Positions 13,690-25,025 of a stretch of DNA of 64,000 nt are shown in pieces. The translations under genes were made by a program, and so were the position numbers. Position 1 is the first letter of the stretch. Each line of letters starts with the position of its first letter. Source of the stretch: Pelagibacteraceae bacterium AG-447-N18 (lineage in GTDB: Bacteria; Pseudomonadota; Alphaproteobacteria; Pelagibacterales; Pelagibacteraceae); NCBI GenBank assembly GCA_003212275.1, contig QCQE01000001.1:124001-188000 (forward strand). Reading direction: 5' to 3'. A model generated the notes under the pieces. The model did not search any database. It worked only from the letters and a program-made list of their open reading frames with translations, and was not told the DNA's origin.

Positions 13690-14211
13690 TCAAATTTTCC
13701 TTAATTGAGAAGATGAAATATTGACTTTATTAAAATAAACAAATTTAAATTTCTCACTTTTAAGGGTTTTATATGTCTTAGAATTTAATGATTTTTTCTT
13801 ATATCCATATCTATCAAAAACTAAGATATTACATTTTTCAGAAATCTGTTTCCATTTATGCCATTTATGGAAATTAACTAAATTATCTGCACCCATTAAG
13901 AAAAAAATTTCATTTTTTTTATTTTTGTTGAAGTAATTTATTAGATTTATTGTTTTATTTGATTTAATTTTATTTTCATAAAATTTAACCTCAATAAATT
14001 TATTTTTTTTAATAATCTTTTTACATCCTTTAATTCTAGATTGCAGGCTTAAAGAACTTTTTATTTTAAAAGGATTTTTTTTTGTTATGGCCCATATAAT
14101 CTTTTCAAGTTTAAATCTTTTTACTGCTTCTTTAGATATAGCTAAATGACCATTGTGAGCAGGATCAAATGAACCACCTAAAATTCCAATTCTTTTTTTT
14201 TTCAAATTCAA
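13690..14211 (-). CDS. nadD: Nicotinate-nucleotide adenylyltransferase
   Basis: GILGGSFDPAHNGHLAIS; FLMGADNLVNFHKWHKW. Confidence 0.92.
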   Translation of the reverse strand: MNLKKKRIGILGGSFDPAHNGHLAISKEAVKRFKLEKIIWAITKKNPFKIKSSLSLQSRIKGCKKIIKKNKFIEVKFYENKIKSNKTINLINYFNKNKKNEIFFLMGADNLVNFHKWHKWKQISEKCNILVFDRYGYKKKSLNSKTYKTLKSEKFKFVYFNKVNISSSQLRKI

Positions 14212-14212
14212 A

Positions 14213-15462
14213 TTACTTCCTTACTTGGCCTTTGCTGGTGACTTGATATTTATAGGAAATCAGTTGATTAAGTCCTACGGGACCTCTAGGTGGAAGTGTG
14301 TTGGTTGAGATTCCCACCTCGCCACCAAAACCAAATTCACCTCCATCTGCAAATTGTGTTGAAGTATTGTGCATAGCAATTGAACTTTTTACCTCATTTA
14401 AAAATTTTTTTGCTGCTTTTTTGTTTTGAGTAATAATACAATCCGTATGCATGGTTCCGTATTTGTTAATATGCGCTATAGCCTCATCTATATTTTTTAC
14501 TGATTTCACAGATACAACAGGTGATAAATATTCTTTTGACCAATCTTTTGTCGAAGCTTTCTGAATTTTTTTATCATAAAGTTTTCTTACCTTATTATCA
14601 CCAATAATTTTACATCCATTTTCTTCTAAATTTTTTAAAATTTCATTTCCAAATTTCTTAATTATTTTTTCGTGTAAAAGAATTGTTTCGGTTGCTCCAC
14701 ATATTGCGGTATTCCTCATTTTAGCATTTTGAACTACTTTATTCGCAATCTTAGGATTTGCATTTTTATCTACATAAGAATGACAAACACCTTCCAAATG
14801 ACCAATTGTTGGAACAGATGACAAATCCTGTACTTTTTTAACTAAACCTTTCCCACCTCTTGGAATTATTACATCAATAAATTTACTCATTTTTTGTAGA
14901 AGAAAATCAACAACACTTCTTTTTTTGAGTTTTAAAAACTGAACAAAATTTTCATCAACGTTATTTTTCTTTAGTGATTTTCTAAAGAATTTTGTGAGAA
15001 TAAGATTAGAATAATAAGCTTCAGATCCACCTTTTAAAATGACGGCATTCCCAGACTTAAAACATAACGATGCAACATCTGCTGTAACATTGGGTCTACT
15101 TTCGTATATAACGCCAATTACACCAATAGGTATAGATACTTTTGATATTACTAAACCATTTGGCCTTTTCCATTTTTCTAAAATGACATTTGTAGGATCC
15201 CTTAAACTAATAATTTTTTTTATAGAATTGGTTATCGCAACTATTTTTTTGTCATTTAATATTAATCTTTGGATTAAATTATTTTTAATACCTTTTTTGT
15301 AGGCATTCTTAATATCTTTTTTATTTTCATTAATTATTAATTTTTTGTTTTTTAAGATTAGAAGACGATAATCTTTTAGAACTTTGTTCTTTTTTTTTGT
15401 GCTTAACCTTTTATTAATAGCTTTTTTTGATTTTTTTCCGATATCAGTAAGTAGCTTTTGCA

Positions 15463-15463
<1 letters not shown>
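14213..15463 (-). CDS. proA: Gamma-glutamyl phosphate reductase
   Basis: PIGVIGVIYESRPNVTADVASLCFKSGNAVILKGG; adjacent to proB. Confidence 0.95.
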
Positions 15464-17551
<2,088 letters not shown>

Positions 17552-17569
17552 CTATTTTGAGTTGTAATA

Positions 17570-17824
17570 TTAATTGGGTTTTACTGAAACAAAAGTTCTA
17601 TCGGATTTTGTTTTTTTAAAAACAACTTTACCTTTTATTACTGAAAAAATTGAGTGATCTTTACCCATACCCACATTTTCTCCTGGAAATATCTTAGTGC
17701 CTCTTTGTCTAACAATTATGTTGCCAGGAATAACATTTTGACCACCATATTTTTTTACACCAAGTCTTCTGCCGGCACTATCTCTACCATTCCTTGATGA
17801 TCCACCAGCTTTTTTTGTAGCCAT
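17570..17824 (-). CDS. rpmA: 50S ribosomal protein L27
   Basis: [29 protein letters not shown]. Confidence 0.97.
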   Translation of the reverse strand: MATKKAGGSSRNGRDSAGRRLGVKKYGGQNVIPGNIIVRQRGTKIFPGENVGMGKDHSIFSVIKGKVVFKKTKSDRTFVSVKPN

Positions 17825-17835
17825 ATTTTATTCCT

Positions 17836-18234
17836 TTATTTACTCAATTCCTTTTTTTCAGAATCTTTTTTTATTTGTTTAGAAATCTTCTCAGCCTCAG
17901 ATAAAATCTTACCATCTTTTGAAAAAATTTTATTTATTCTAATCATAGAATATTCTTGTCTATGACCATTTTTTCTTCTTGAATTTTGTCTTCTTCTCTT
18001 TTTAAAAATAAGTACAGTTCTATTTTTACTATTTTTTATTAGGTTTGCTTCAACTTTGGCACCTTGAATTGTTGGCGAACCTATTTCTATTACTTTATTA
18101 TCGCCATATGCTAATATATCATTAAACTCAATTTTAGTGTCAGATTTTGAATTTGGTAATTTTTCAATTTTTAAAATTTCACCAGACTTCACTTTATATT
18201 GTTTTCCACCTGATTGTATAACTGCGTATGACAT
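17836..18234 (-). CDS. rplU: 50S ribosomal protein L21 (start set at internal ATG, MSYAVIQSGGKQYKV)
   Basis: MSYAVIQSGGKQYKV; FKKRRRQNSRRKNGHRQEYSMIRI; the ORF-track start at 18258 lies inside the predicted promoter -10. Confidence 0.93.
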   Translation of the reverse strand: MSYAVIQSGGKQYKVKSGEILKIEKLPNSKSDTKIEFNDILAYGDNKVIEIGSPTIQGAKVEANLIKNSKNRTVLIFKKRRRQNSRRKNGHRQEYSMIRINKIFSKDGKILSEAEKISKQIKKDSEKKELSK

Positions 18235-18256
18235 AAAATAGATTTTTTTATCAGGC

Positions 18257-18284
18257 AATATAGTCAGGGCATTTCTTTAGTCAA
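18257..18284 (-). promoter_or_regulatory. Sigma70-type promoter for rplU-rpmA-obgE
   Basis: On the minus strand TTGACT (18284-18279), 16-bp spacer, TATATT (18262-18257). Confidence 0.7.
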
Positions 18285-18293
18285 GCTTATTAA

Positions 18294-19013
18294 CTAAAAA
18301 TTATCCTTTAAATCTCTCAATTTTGAAAAACTTTCTAAATCTTTTGCTTTAAGAAATATATTACATTCTAATTCATCAGCTAAAGTACTTGGTATTGTTG
18401 GTAATGCATTTTTAAGTTTCTTGTTAATCTCTAGTATTTTATTTTTTAATTTTAAATTACCAGAGTCATTGGCGATACAAAAATTTGAGTTTTGTAAAGT
18501 GTATTCATGGCCACAATATATTTCTGTATCTTTTGGTAATGATTTAATTTTTTTAAGTGAATTATACATTTGTTCGTAGGTACCTTCAAAAATTCTGCCA
18601 CACCCTAAAGAGAATAAAGTATCACCAGTAAAAATTTTTTTTTCTTTAAAAAAATGAAAAGCGATATGTCCAGATGTATGACCTGGAACATGATAAATTT
18701 TTGCTTCAAAATTATCTTGTTTCCATATTTGGTTGTCCTCTAGAGATATATCAATCTCGGGTATACGATTTTTATCTCCAATAAATCCAACCACTTTAGA
18801 ATTATACTTTTTTTTTAATTCAAGATTTCCACCCACATGATCGTAATGATGGTGCGTATTAAGTATGAATTTTAAATTTATCTTTGAATTATCAAGATAA
18901 TTGATTATTGGTACAGACTCGCTAGGGTCAATGACACATGCGGTTTGATTTTTTTCATCAATGATTAAGTAGCTATAATTATCCTGTAGACATTTAATAA
19001 TTTCAATTTTCAT
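18294..19013 (-). CDS. gloB: Hydroxyacylglutathione hydrolase (glyoxalase II)
   Basis: NTHHHYDHVGG; HVPGHTSGHIAFHF; FTGDTLFSLGCGR. Confidence 0.92.
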   Translation of the reverse strand: MKIEIIKCLQDNYSYLIIDEKNQTACVIDPSESVPIINYLDNSKINLKFILNTHHHYDHVGGNLELKKKYNSKVVGFIGDKNRIPEIDISLEDNQIWKQDNFEAKIYHVPGHTSGHIAFHFFKEKKIFTGDTLFSLGCGRIFEGTYEQMYNSLKKIKSLPKDTEIYCGHEYTLQNSNFCIANDSGNLKLKNKILEINKKLKNALPTIPSTLADELECNIFLKAKDLESFSKLRDLKDNF

Positions 19014-19610
19014 TTATTTTTCTATTAAAAATATACCAAGTTCTCCAAATAAATTTTTAAAAATAAGATTTGAGTTATTTATATCAGAAACATTTTCATT
19101 AATTAATGCTAAAGATTTAAAAATTTTAAAGTTAATAATCTTTGAAAATCTGACAAAATCTTTTATCGTGCACATATGAATGTTTGGTGTGTTATACCAA
19201 TCATGAGGTAAAGATTTTGTAATTGGCATTGTTCCTTTAAATAATAAATTTAATCTTACTTTCCAATGCCCAAAATTTGGAATAGTTACTATAGCTTTGT
19301 TACCAACTCGTAAAAGCTCTTTAATTACTATCTCAGGATTTATAAAAGCTTGTAAAGTTTGTCCAAGAACAACATATTCAAAAGAGTCATTTGGAAATTG
19401 CTTTAAATCAAATTCTGCATTCCCCTCAATAACAGTCAGTCCTTTAGCAATACAAATTTGCACTTTTTCTTTTGAAATCTCAATTCCTCTGATATTAGCG
19501 TTTTTATTTGTCTTTAAAAATTCCATTAAAGTTCCATCATCACATCCTACATCAAGAACTTTTGCGTCTTTCTCAATCAAATCTGAAATAATTTTATATT
19601 CTGGCTTCAT
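19014..19610 (-). CDS. metW: Methionine biosynthesis protein MetW
   Basis: Methyltransferase-like KVLDVGCDDGTLMEFL; overlaps metX by 4 nt. Confidence 0.92.
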   Translation of the reverse strand: MKPEYKIISDLIEKDAKVLDVGCDDGTLMEFLKTNKNANIRGIEISKEKVQICIAKGLTVIEGNAEFDLKQFPNDSFEYVVLGQTLQAFINPEIVIKELLRVGNKAIVTIPNFGHWKVRLNLLFKGTMPITKSLPHDWYNTPNIHMCTIKDFVRFSKIINFKIFKSLALINENVSDINNSNLIFKNLFGELGIFLIEK

Positions 19611-20731
19611 GAATTTTTTTCTGCATAAGATTTATCTAAAAAATTTTTTAGAGCTTTTAAGAAATCGGGAACATTAAGCAAAAAAGAATCGTGGCCTTTA
19701 TCAGACTCAATTTCAACAAAACCTACATTTGCACCAACCGCGTTTAAGGCAATTACAATGTCTTTATTTTCTTGTGTTGGATAAAGCCAATCTGAGGTAA
19801 AAGATATTATAAAAAATTTCGCTTTAGTATTTTTAAAAGCATTAGATAAATTTCCATCAAATTGTTTTACTAAATCAAAATAATCCATTGCTCTAGTAAT
19901 ATACAAATAGCTATTTGCATCGAACCGATCTACAAATACCGAACCTTGGTATCTAAGATAACTTTCAATTTGAAAGTCAGCATCAAAACCAAATTTTAAA
20001 TCATCTCTTTCTTGAAGTTTTCTACCAAATTTTTCTTGAAGCCCTTTTTTTGAGAGATAAGTAATATGTGCAGCCATTCTAGCTACAGCTAATCCTTTAT
20101 CGGGTACAATATTTTTTGAATTATAATCTCCATCAGACCAATTATGATCTGCCGCAATGGCTTGTCTACCAAGTTCATTAAAAGCAATATTTTGTGCAGA
20201 ATGGCTTGAAGTACAAGCAATTGGTATTGCTGTTTTAGCTTTATCAGGGTAATTGCTAATAAATTGTAGGACTTGCATTCCACCCATTGAACCGCCTACA
20301 ACTGAAAAAAGTTTTTTTATTCCAAAAAAATCCAACAAATTAATTTGTGCATTCACCATGTCATTAATTGTGATGACTGGAAAATCTGTTCCATAAATTT
20401 TTTTTGTCTTGGGATTTTCATGGCTAGGCCCAAAAGATCCCATACATCCGCCTATTACATTTGCACAGATTACAAAATACTTATCTGTATCTATCGACTT
20501 GCCAGAGCCTACCGCATAAGACCACCAACCATCCTTTTTGGTCACTGGATTTGTACCTGTTACAAATTGATCACCTGTTAAAGCATGAAATACTAAAATT
20601 GCGTTATCTTTTTCATTATTGAGTGAGCCATAAGTTTCATAGGCTAAAGGAAAATTATTTATAGTCTGACCACAATCTAATTTGAGTGGTTTTTCAACAA
20701 TCAACGTTTTTATATTTTGTTTTATATTCAT
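19607..20731 (-). CDS. metX: Homoserine O-acetyltransferase
   Basis: GGSMGGMQVLQF nucleophile elbow; AYETYGSLN; SDKGHDSFL. Confidence 0.95.
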   Translation of the reverse strand: MNIKQNIKTLIVEKPLKLDCGQTINNFPLAYETYGSLNNEKDNAILVFHALTGDQFVTGTNPVTKKDGWWSYAVGSGKSIDTDKYFVICANVIGGCMGSFGPSHENPKTKKIYGTDFPVITINDMVNAQINLLDFFGIKKLFSVVGGSMGGMQVLQFISNYPDKAKTAIPIACTSSHSAQNIAFNELGRQAIAADHNWSDGDYNSKNIVPDKGLAVARMAAHITYLSKKGLQEKFGRKLQERDDLKFGFDADFQIESYLRYQGSVFVDRFDANSYLYITRAMDYFDLVKQFDGNLSNAFKNTKAKFFIISFTSDWLYPTQENKDIVIALNAVGANVGFVEIESDKGHDSFLLNVPDFLKALKNFLDKSYAEKNS

Positions 20732-20763
20732 AATAAAAGCTGAAAGTTGAATTGTGAGAAAAA

Positions 20764-20816
20764 AAACTTTTTTAGCGGTTTTTTTAAAGCGCTCGCAATT
20801 CAGGTAAATCAGCGCA
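20764..20816 (-). ncRNA. SAM-II (SAM_alpha) riboswitch aptamer in the metX leader
   Basis: Minus strand TGCGCTGATTTACCTGAATTGCGAGCGCTTTAAAAAAACCGCTAAAAAAGTTT; shares GCGCUGAUUUA, AUUGC, AGCGC and GCUAAAAA with the known marine SAM-II aptamer; P1 GCGCT/AGCGC perfect. Confidence 0.85.
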
Positions 20817-20821
20817 TAAAT

Positions 20822-20850
20822 TTTGTACTAGAAGTTATTTAGTATGTCAA
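20822..20850 (-). promoter_or_regulatory. Sigma70-type promoter of metX leader
   Basis: TTGACA (20850-20845), 17-bp spacer, TACAAA (20827-20822); start site would fall at about 20815, the 5' end of SAM-II P1. Confidence 0.75.
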
Positions 20851-20934
20851 TTTTTAAAAATAATTACACTTAAACTATATAAAAAAATGTTTTTTTATTT
20901 ATAAAGAGCATAAAATTTATAAAAGTTGGCTACC

Positions 20935-22008
20935 ATGAGATTTAAGAGATTAAATATTGAAACCTATGAGCCTGGTAAATCCAGTCTTAAGAGATTTCAT
21001 CAAGTTGTAAAGCTATCTGCGAATGAGTCAGCCCTAGGTGTCAGCTCAAAGGCTAAAAAGATTTTGTCTAATAAAAATTTAAGTTTTTTTAGGTACCCAG
21101 ATGGCAAGTCTAATGCCTTAAGAAGACAAATATCTAAAAAATTTAAATGCAATGAAGATAGAATTATTTGTGGCGCTGGATCTGATGAGGTCATTCAAAT
21201 GCTATGTCAGTTATTTTTAAATCCTAAGGATGAAGTTATTCTTCCTCAGTATAGTTTTTTAATGTACAGGATATATTCTAAAATAGTTGGTGCAAAAGTT
21301 ATTTTTGCTAAAGAAAATAATTTTAAAGTATCAATTCATGAAATTATTAAAAATGTTTCAAAAAAAACAAAAATTGTTTTTTTAGCAAATCCTAATAATC
21401 CAACTGGAACATACCTAACAAGTTCTGAGCTTTTAGAACTTAGAAAAAAATTGAGAAAAAATATTCTGCTAGTAGTGGATGATGCATATGCAGAATATAT
21501 GAAAAATAATGATTACAAAAGTGGATTAAAATTATTCAAAAATAAACAAAATGTCTTTATTTTAAGAACGTTTTCTAAAATATACGGTTTATCTTCTTTA
21601 AGAGTAGGCTGGGGATATGGTTCAAAAAAAATTATTAAAGCACTGAATATTATTAAACCACCTTTTAATGTTAATGAGGTAGCACAAAAAGCTGCTATTG
21701 AGTCTCTTAAGGATACTAAGTTTATAACTCGATCAGTTAAACATAATATCATTTATGCAAATAAATTGAAAAATTTTCTTAACCAATATGGAATTAATTC
21801 AAATAATATATCGGCCAATTTTTTATTATTAAATTTTGATAAATGTAAATTTAAAGCAAAATTTTTTTATGAAAAATTAAAGATGAAAGGAATTATCTTA
21901 AGATCAACAGAAAATGGCTACAATATAAAAAATATGTTACGATTAACTATTGGATCAAAAACAGATAATTTGAAATTTATGCGAGCAGTAAAAGGAATGT
22001 TTAACTAA
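20935..22008 (+). CDS. hisC: Histidinol-phosphate aminotransferase
   Basis: KLSANESALG; FLANPNNPTGTYL; RTFSKIYGLSSLRVGWGYG. Confidence 0.93.
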   Translation: MRFKRLNIETYEPGKSSLKRFHQVVKLSANESALGVSSKAKKILSNKNLSFFRYPDGKSNALRRQISKKFKCNEDRIICGAGSDEVIQMLCQLFLNPKDEVILPQYSFLMYRIYSKIVGAKVIFAKENNFKVSIHEIIKNVSKKTKIVFLANPNNPTGTYLTSSELLELRKKLRKNILLVVDDAYAEYMKNNDYKSGLKLFKNKQNVFILRTFSKIYGLSSLRVGWGYGSKKIIKALNIIKPPFNVNEVAQKAAIESLKDTKFITRSVKHNIIYANKLKNFLNQYGINSNNISANFLLLNFDKCKFKAKFFYEKLKMKGIILRSTENGYNIKNMLRLTIGSKTDNLKFMRAVKGMFN

Positions 22009-22904
22009 TGAAAAATGTGCTCATCATCGGCTGTGGCTTGTTAGGATCTTCGTTAGTAAAAAAAATTGCAAAAAAAAAATTAGCAAAAAAAATTTTCATT
22101 TTCGAAAAATCTAAAAAAAATATATCAAAGATCAAAAGACTAAAGTTGCCAGGAACTCTCGTAAATAAACTACAAGAGGTAGTTGCAAAATCAAATCTAA
22201 TTATTTTTTGTACACCAATGAGTGAATACAAAAAGATGATATTAAGATTAAACAATAATTTTAATTCAAAACAAATTATTACTGATGTTGGTTCGTCAAA
22301 AATAGAATCTTCAGAAATAATTAAAAGAAATTTAAAAAAAAAAATATCATGGATTCAAAGTCATCCTATAGCTGGATCAGAAGTAAGTGGGCCTGAGCAT
22401 GGTAAGGAAAATCTGTTTGAAAATAAGTGGTGTGTATTGATTAAAAATAAGAAAATAAATATGAAACATTTAAAATTTTTAAATTCTTTTTGGAAAAAAA
22501 TGGGTTCAAAAACTGTAATTATGAATGCGGAAAGACACGATAAAATATTTTCAATTACAAGCCATTTACCACATTTAATAGCTTACAATTTGGTTAAATC
22601 AGCTCAAGATTTTGAGAAAAAGCAAAAATATGACTTAATTAAATATAGTGCAGGTGGATTAAGAGATTTTTCAAGAATCGCTGCATCAAATGAAATTATG
22701 TGGAGAGACATTTTTTTTGATAATAGAAAAAATGTTTCAAGAGCAATTGATATATTTATCAAAAATTTAATATCTTTTAAGACAGACATTAATTCAAAAA
22801 ATAATAAATCAATTCTAAAAAAATTAATTCAAACAAAAAAAGTTAGGTCTAAAATAATCAAATTAAAACAGGATGTAAATAAACCTGACTTTGGTAGAGA
22901 TTAA
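22008..22904 (+). CDS. tyrA: Prephenate/cyclohexadienyl dehydrogenase
   Basis: Rossmann IIGCGLLGSSL; SHPIAGSEVSGPEHG; SHLPHLIAY. Confidence 0.9.
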   Translation: MKNVLIIGCGLLGSSLVKKIAKKKLAKKIFIFEKSKKNISKIKRLKLPGTLVNKLQEVVAKSNLIIFCTPMSEYKKMILRLNNNFNSKQIITDVGSSKIESSEIIKRNLKKKISWIQSHPIAGSEVSGPEHGKENLFENKWCVLIKNKKINMKHLKFLNSFWKKMGSKTVIMNAERHDKIFSITSHLPHLIAYNLVKSAQDFEKKQKYDLIKYSAGGLRDFSRIAASNEIMWRDIFFDNRKNVSRAIDIFIKNLISFKTDINSKNNKSILKKLIQTKKVRSKIIKLKQDVNKPDFGRD

Positions 22905-23656
22905 TAATTACCAATATTACTTACTTTTTTAACTTTTAGATTTGCAGTTTTATCAATTAATTGAATTGCTTGTTTAGTTGGCATTACTAACACCTTTTTT
23001 TTTGGTCCATAAGCGTGAATAAATTTAGACTTACTTAGACATATACCGACATGTCCTTTCCAGAATATTATATCTCCTTTACTTAAATTTTTTCCTTTTT
23101 TTCTTTTACAAAACTTTATCTGATCTTTCGTATCTCTTGGAAAAAATATTCTGTTATAATAAAAGTAAATTTGGATCAAAGCAGAGCAATCAATACCATC
23201 AGATGTTTTTCCACCCCATAGATATTTACTACTTTTAAATAATTTCATTATTTTTAAAATATCTTTTTCAAGATGATCAATTTTAACAATATCACTTTTT
23301 TTTATCCATCTGTCCTTTTTAAACTCAATCAGCCTTTTATTTTTGTTTAAAACCGATATGCCAGATGCAAAGAAAAGATAATTTTTTGTTGGTAAAAACT
23401 TATTTTTTTTTTTAATAAATATTCTAGATTTTGTTTTTTTTATCTTTAAAGTTGGCTTAAAATTTTTGTAAAAATAATTTTTTTTAATATAACCAATATA
23501 ATTATCAAAATTAGTTTTAATCTTAACCCAGTTTTTTTGATTTTTTAATACTTTAAATTTTTCACCATATAAGATTTGCGATAAAGTTTCAGAGTTATTA
23601 GAAGGTTTTGCATTTATATTTCCAAGTGAAAAATTATAAAAAAAATTATTTTTCAT
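22901..23656 (-). CDS. NlpC/P60 family cell-wall peptidase with SH3-like domain
   Basis: SSKYLWGGKTSDGIDCSALIQIYF catalytic Cys; GDIIFWKGHVGI catalytic His. Confidence 0.88.
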   Translation of the reverse strand: MKNNFFYNFSLGNINAKPSNNSETLSQILYGEKFKVLKNQKNWVKIKTNFDNYIGYIKKNYFYKNFKPTLKIKKTKSRIFIKKKNKFLPTKNYLFFASGISVLNKNKRLIEFKKDRWIKKSDIVKIDHLEKDILKIMKLFKSSKYLWGGKTSDGIDCSALIQIYFYYNRIFFPRDTKDQIKFCKRKKGKNLSKGDIIFWKGHVGICLSKSKFIHAYGPKKKVLVMPTKQAIQLIDKTANLKVKKVSNIGNY

Positions 23657-25022
23657 TAATCTTTAATTTATTTCTTATTATCCATAATATAATTAAAGAT
23701 GGTATTACCATTATAGCAGTTAAGATAAAAAATACTCCCCAGTCTCCATTAAGCCAATCAACTAGAGCGCCCGATGATGACGCTAATGTAGTTCTTCCAG
23801 CAGTACCTATTGAAGCTAATAGAGCATATTGAGTTGCTGTGTAAGTTCTATCAACTAGCAATGATATAAATGCAACAAATGCAACAGTGGCGAAAGCTGC
23901 TGCAATGTCGTCAAAGATTACAGCTATTGCAAAAAGTATTTCAGATTTACCGCTCCACGCCAAAAGACTGAACAAAAGATTTGTACTCGCCATTAAAATT
24001 CCTGCTAAAAACATTGCTTTTAAAACACCAGATCTTATTACAAATAGTCCACCTAGTAGAGTGAAGATGACAGTCGTTATCCACCCCAAAGTTTTTGAGT
24101 AAATAGCAATATCTGATTTACTAAAACCAATTTCTTTATAAAAGATAATAGACATACGCCCTAAAAAAGCCTCTCCAACTTTGAATAAAAAAACAAACCC
24201 TAGGATCCCCAAAGCAATTTGAAAGCCATTTTTTTTAAAAAAACTTATTATAGGTCCACTGATTGTTCCACTTATCCAAGTTATAGTGTGAGTTAGAAAA
24301 TTTGAATTTTGAAATTTACCAGCAATTAATTGATCATTTTCTTTCTGATTAATTTGTCTTTCAGTCGAGTCAGTTTCATTGACAAACATCAATCCAATAT
24401 TCATAAGAATTATTAAAATTCCCAAGATTAAAAAAGTTAGTTGCCAATAATTTTGAAAACCTAAATTTTCTAAATAATCCGCAGAAAACAATGATAAAAC
24501 TCCGCCTAATTTATATCCACTCCACCACCCAACGACAGCCATTGCTGCGCCCGCAGCCATTGATTTACCCTCGTTCTCGCTAATTTGCTCAATCCTTAAA
24601 GCATCCACAGTAATATCTTGTGTTGCTGAGGCAATTGCAATTAGTAAACCTACTGATATTACAAGGGCTAAATTTTCTGAAGGATCAATTACACTCCACA
24701 AAAATAATGAGATTAAGATTAATATCTGCATTAGGACAATCCATCCTCTTCGATGTCCAATTTTTTTTGTTAGGTACGGTATTTGAATACGATCGATTAA
24801 AGGAGCCCATAAATAATTAAATGCATAAACTGCAAATATAAGACCAGCCCAACCAACTGTAGATCTGCTTAATCCATCTTCCTTTAACCATAAACTTAAA
24901 CTACTACCTATCAATACCCAAGGAAAACCAGAGATAGCACCAAGTAATAATATTTTTAACATTCTTTTATCGAAATAAACTGAAAATGTCTCTGAGAGGG
25001 ATTGTTTTTTAATTTCTATCAT
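23646..25022 (-). CDS. ampG: AmpG-like MFS permease (muropeptide transporter family)
   Basis: GAISGFPWVLIGSSLSLWLKEDGLSRSTVGWAGLIF; ATQDITVDALRIE. Confidence 0.85.
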   Translation of the reverse strand: MIEIKKQSLSETFSVYFDKRMLKILLLGAISGFPWVLIGSSLSLWLKEDGLSRSTVGWAGLIFAVYAFNYLWAPLIDRIQIPYLTKKIGHRRGWIVLMQILILISLFLWSVIDPSENLALVISVGLLIAIASATQDITVDALRIEQISENEGKSMAAGAAMAVVGWWSGYKLGGVLSLFSADYLENLGFQNYWQLTFLILGILIILMNIGLMFVNETDSTERQINQKENDQLIAGKFQNSNFLTHTITWISGTISGPIISFFKKNGFQIALGILGFVFLFKVGEAFLGRMSIIFYKEIGFSKSDIAIYSKTLGWITTVIFTLLGGLFVIRSGVLKAMFLAGILMASTNLLFSLLAWSGKSEILFAIAVIFDDIAAAFATVAFVAFISLLVDRTYTATQYALLASIGTAGRTTLASSSGALVDWLNGDWGVFFILTAIMVIPSLIILWIIRNKLKINEK

Positions 25023-25025
25023 TTT

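Noticed and set aside
20860-20935. A/T-run hairpin AAAAAAATGTTTTTTT near hisC as a terminator
   Set aside because: Low-complexity A/T runs are frequent here; no GC stem
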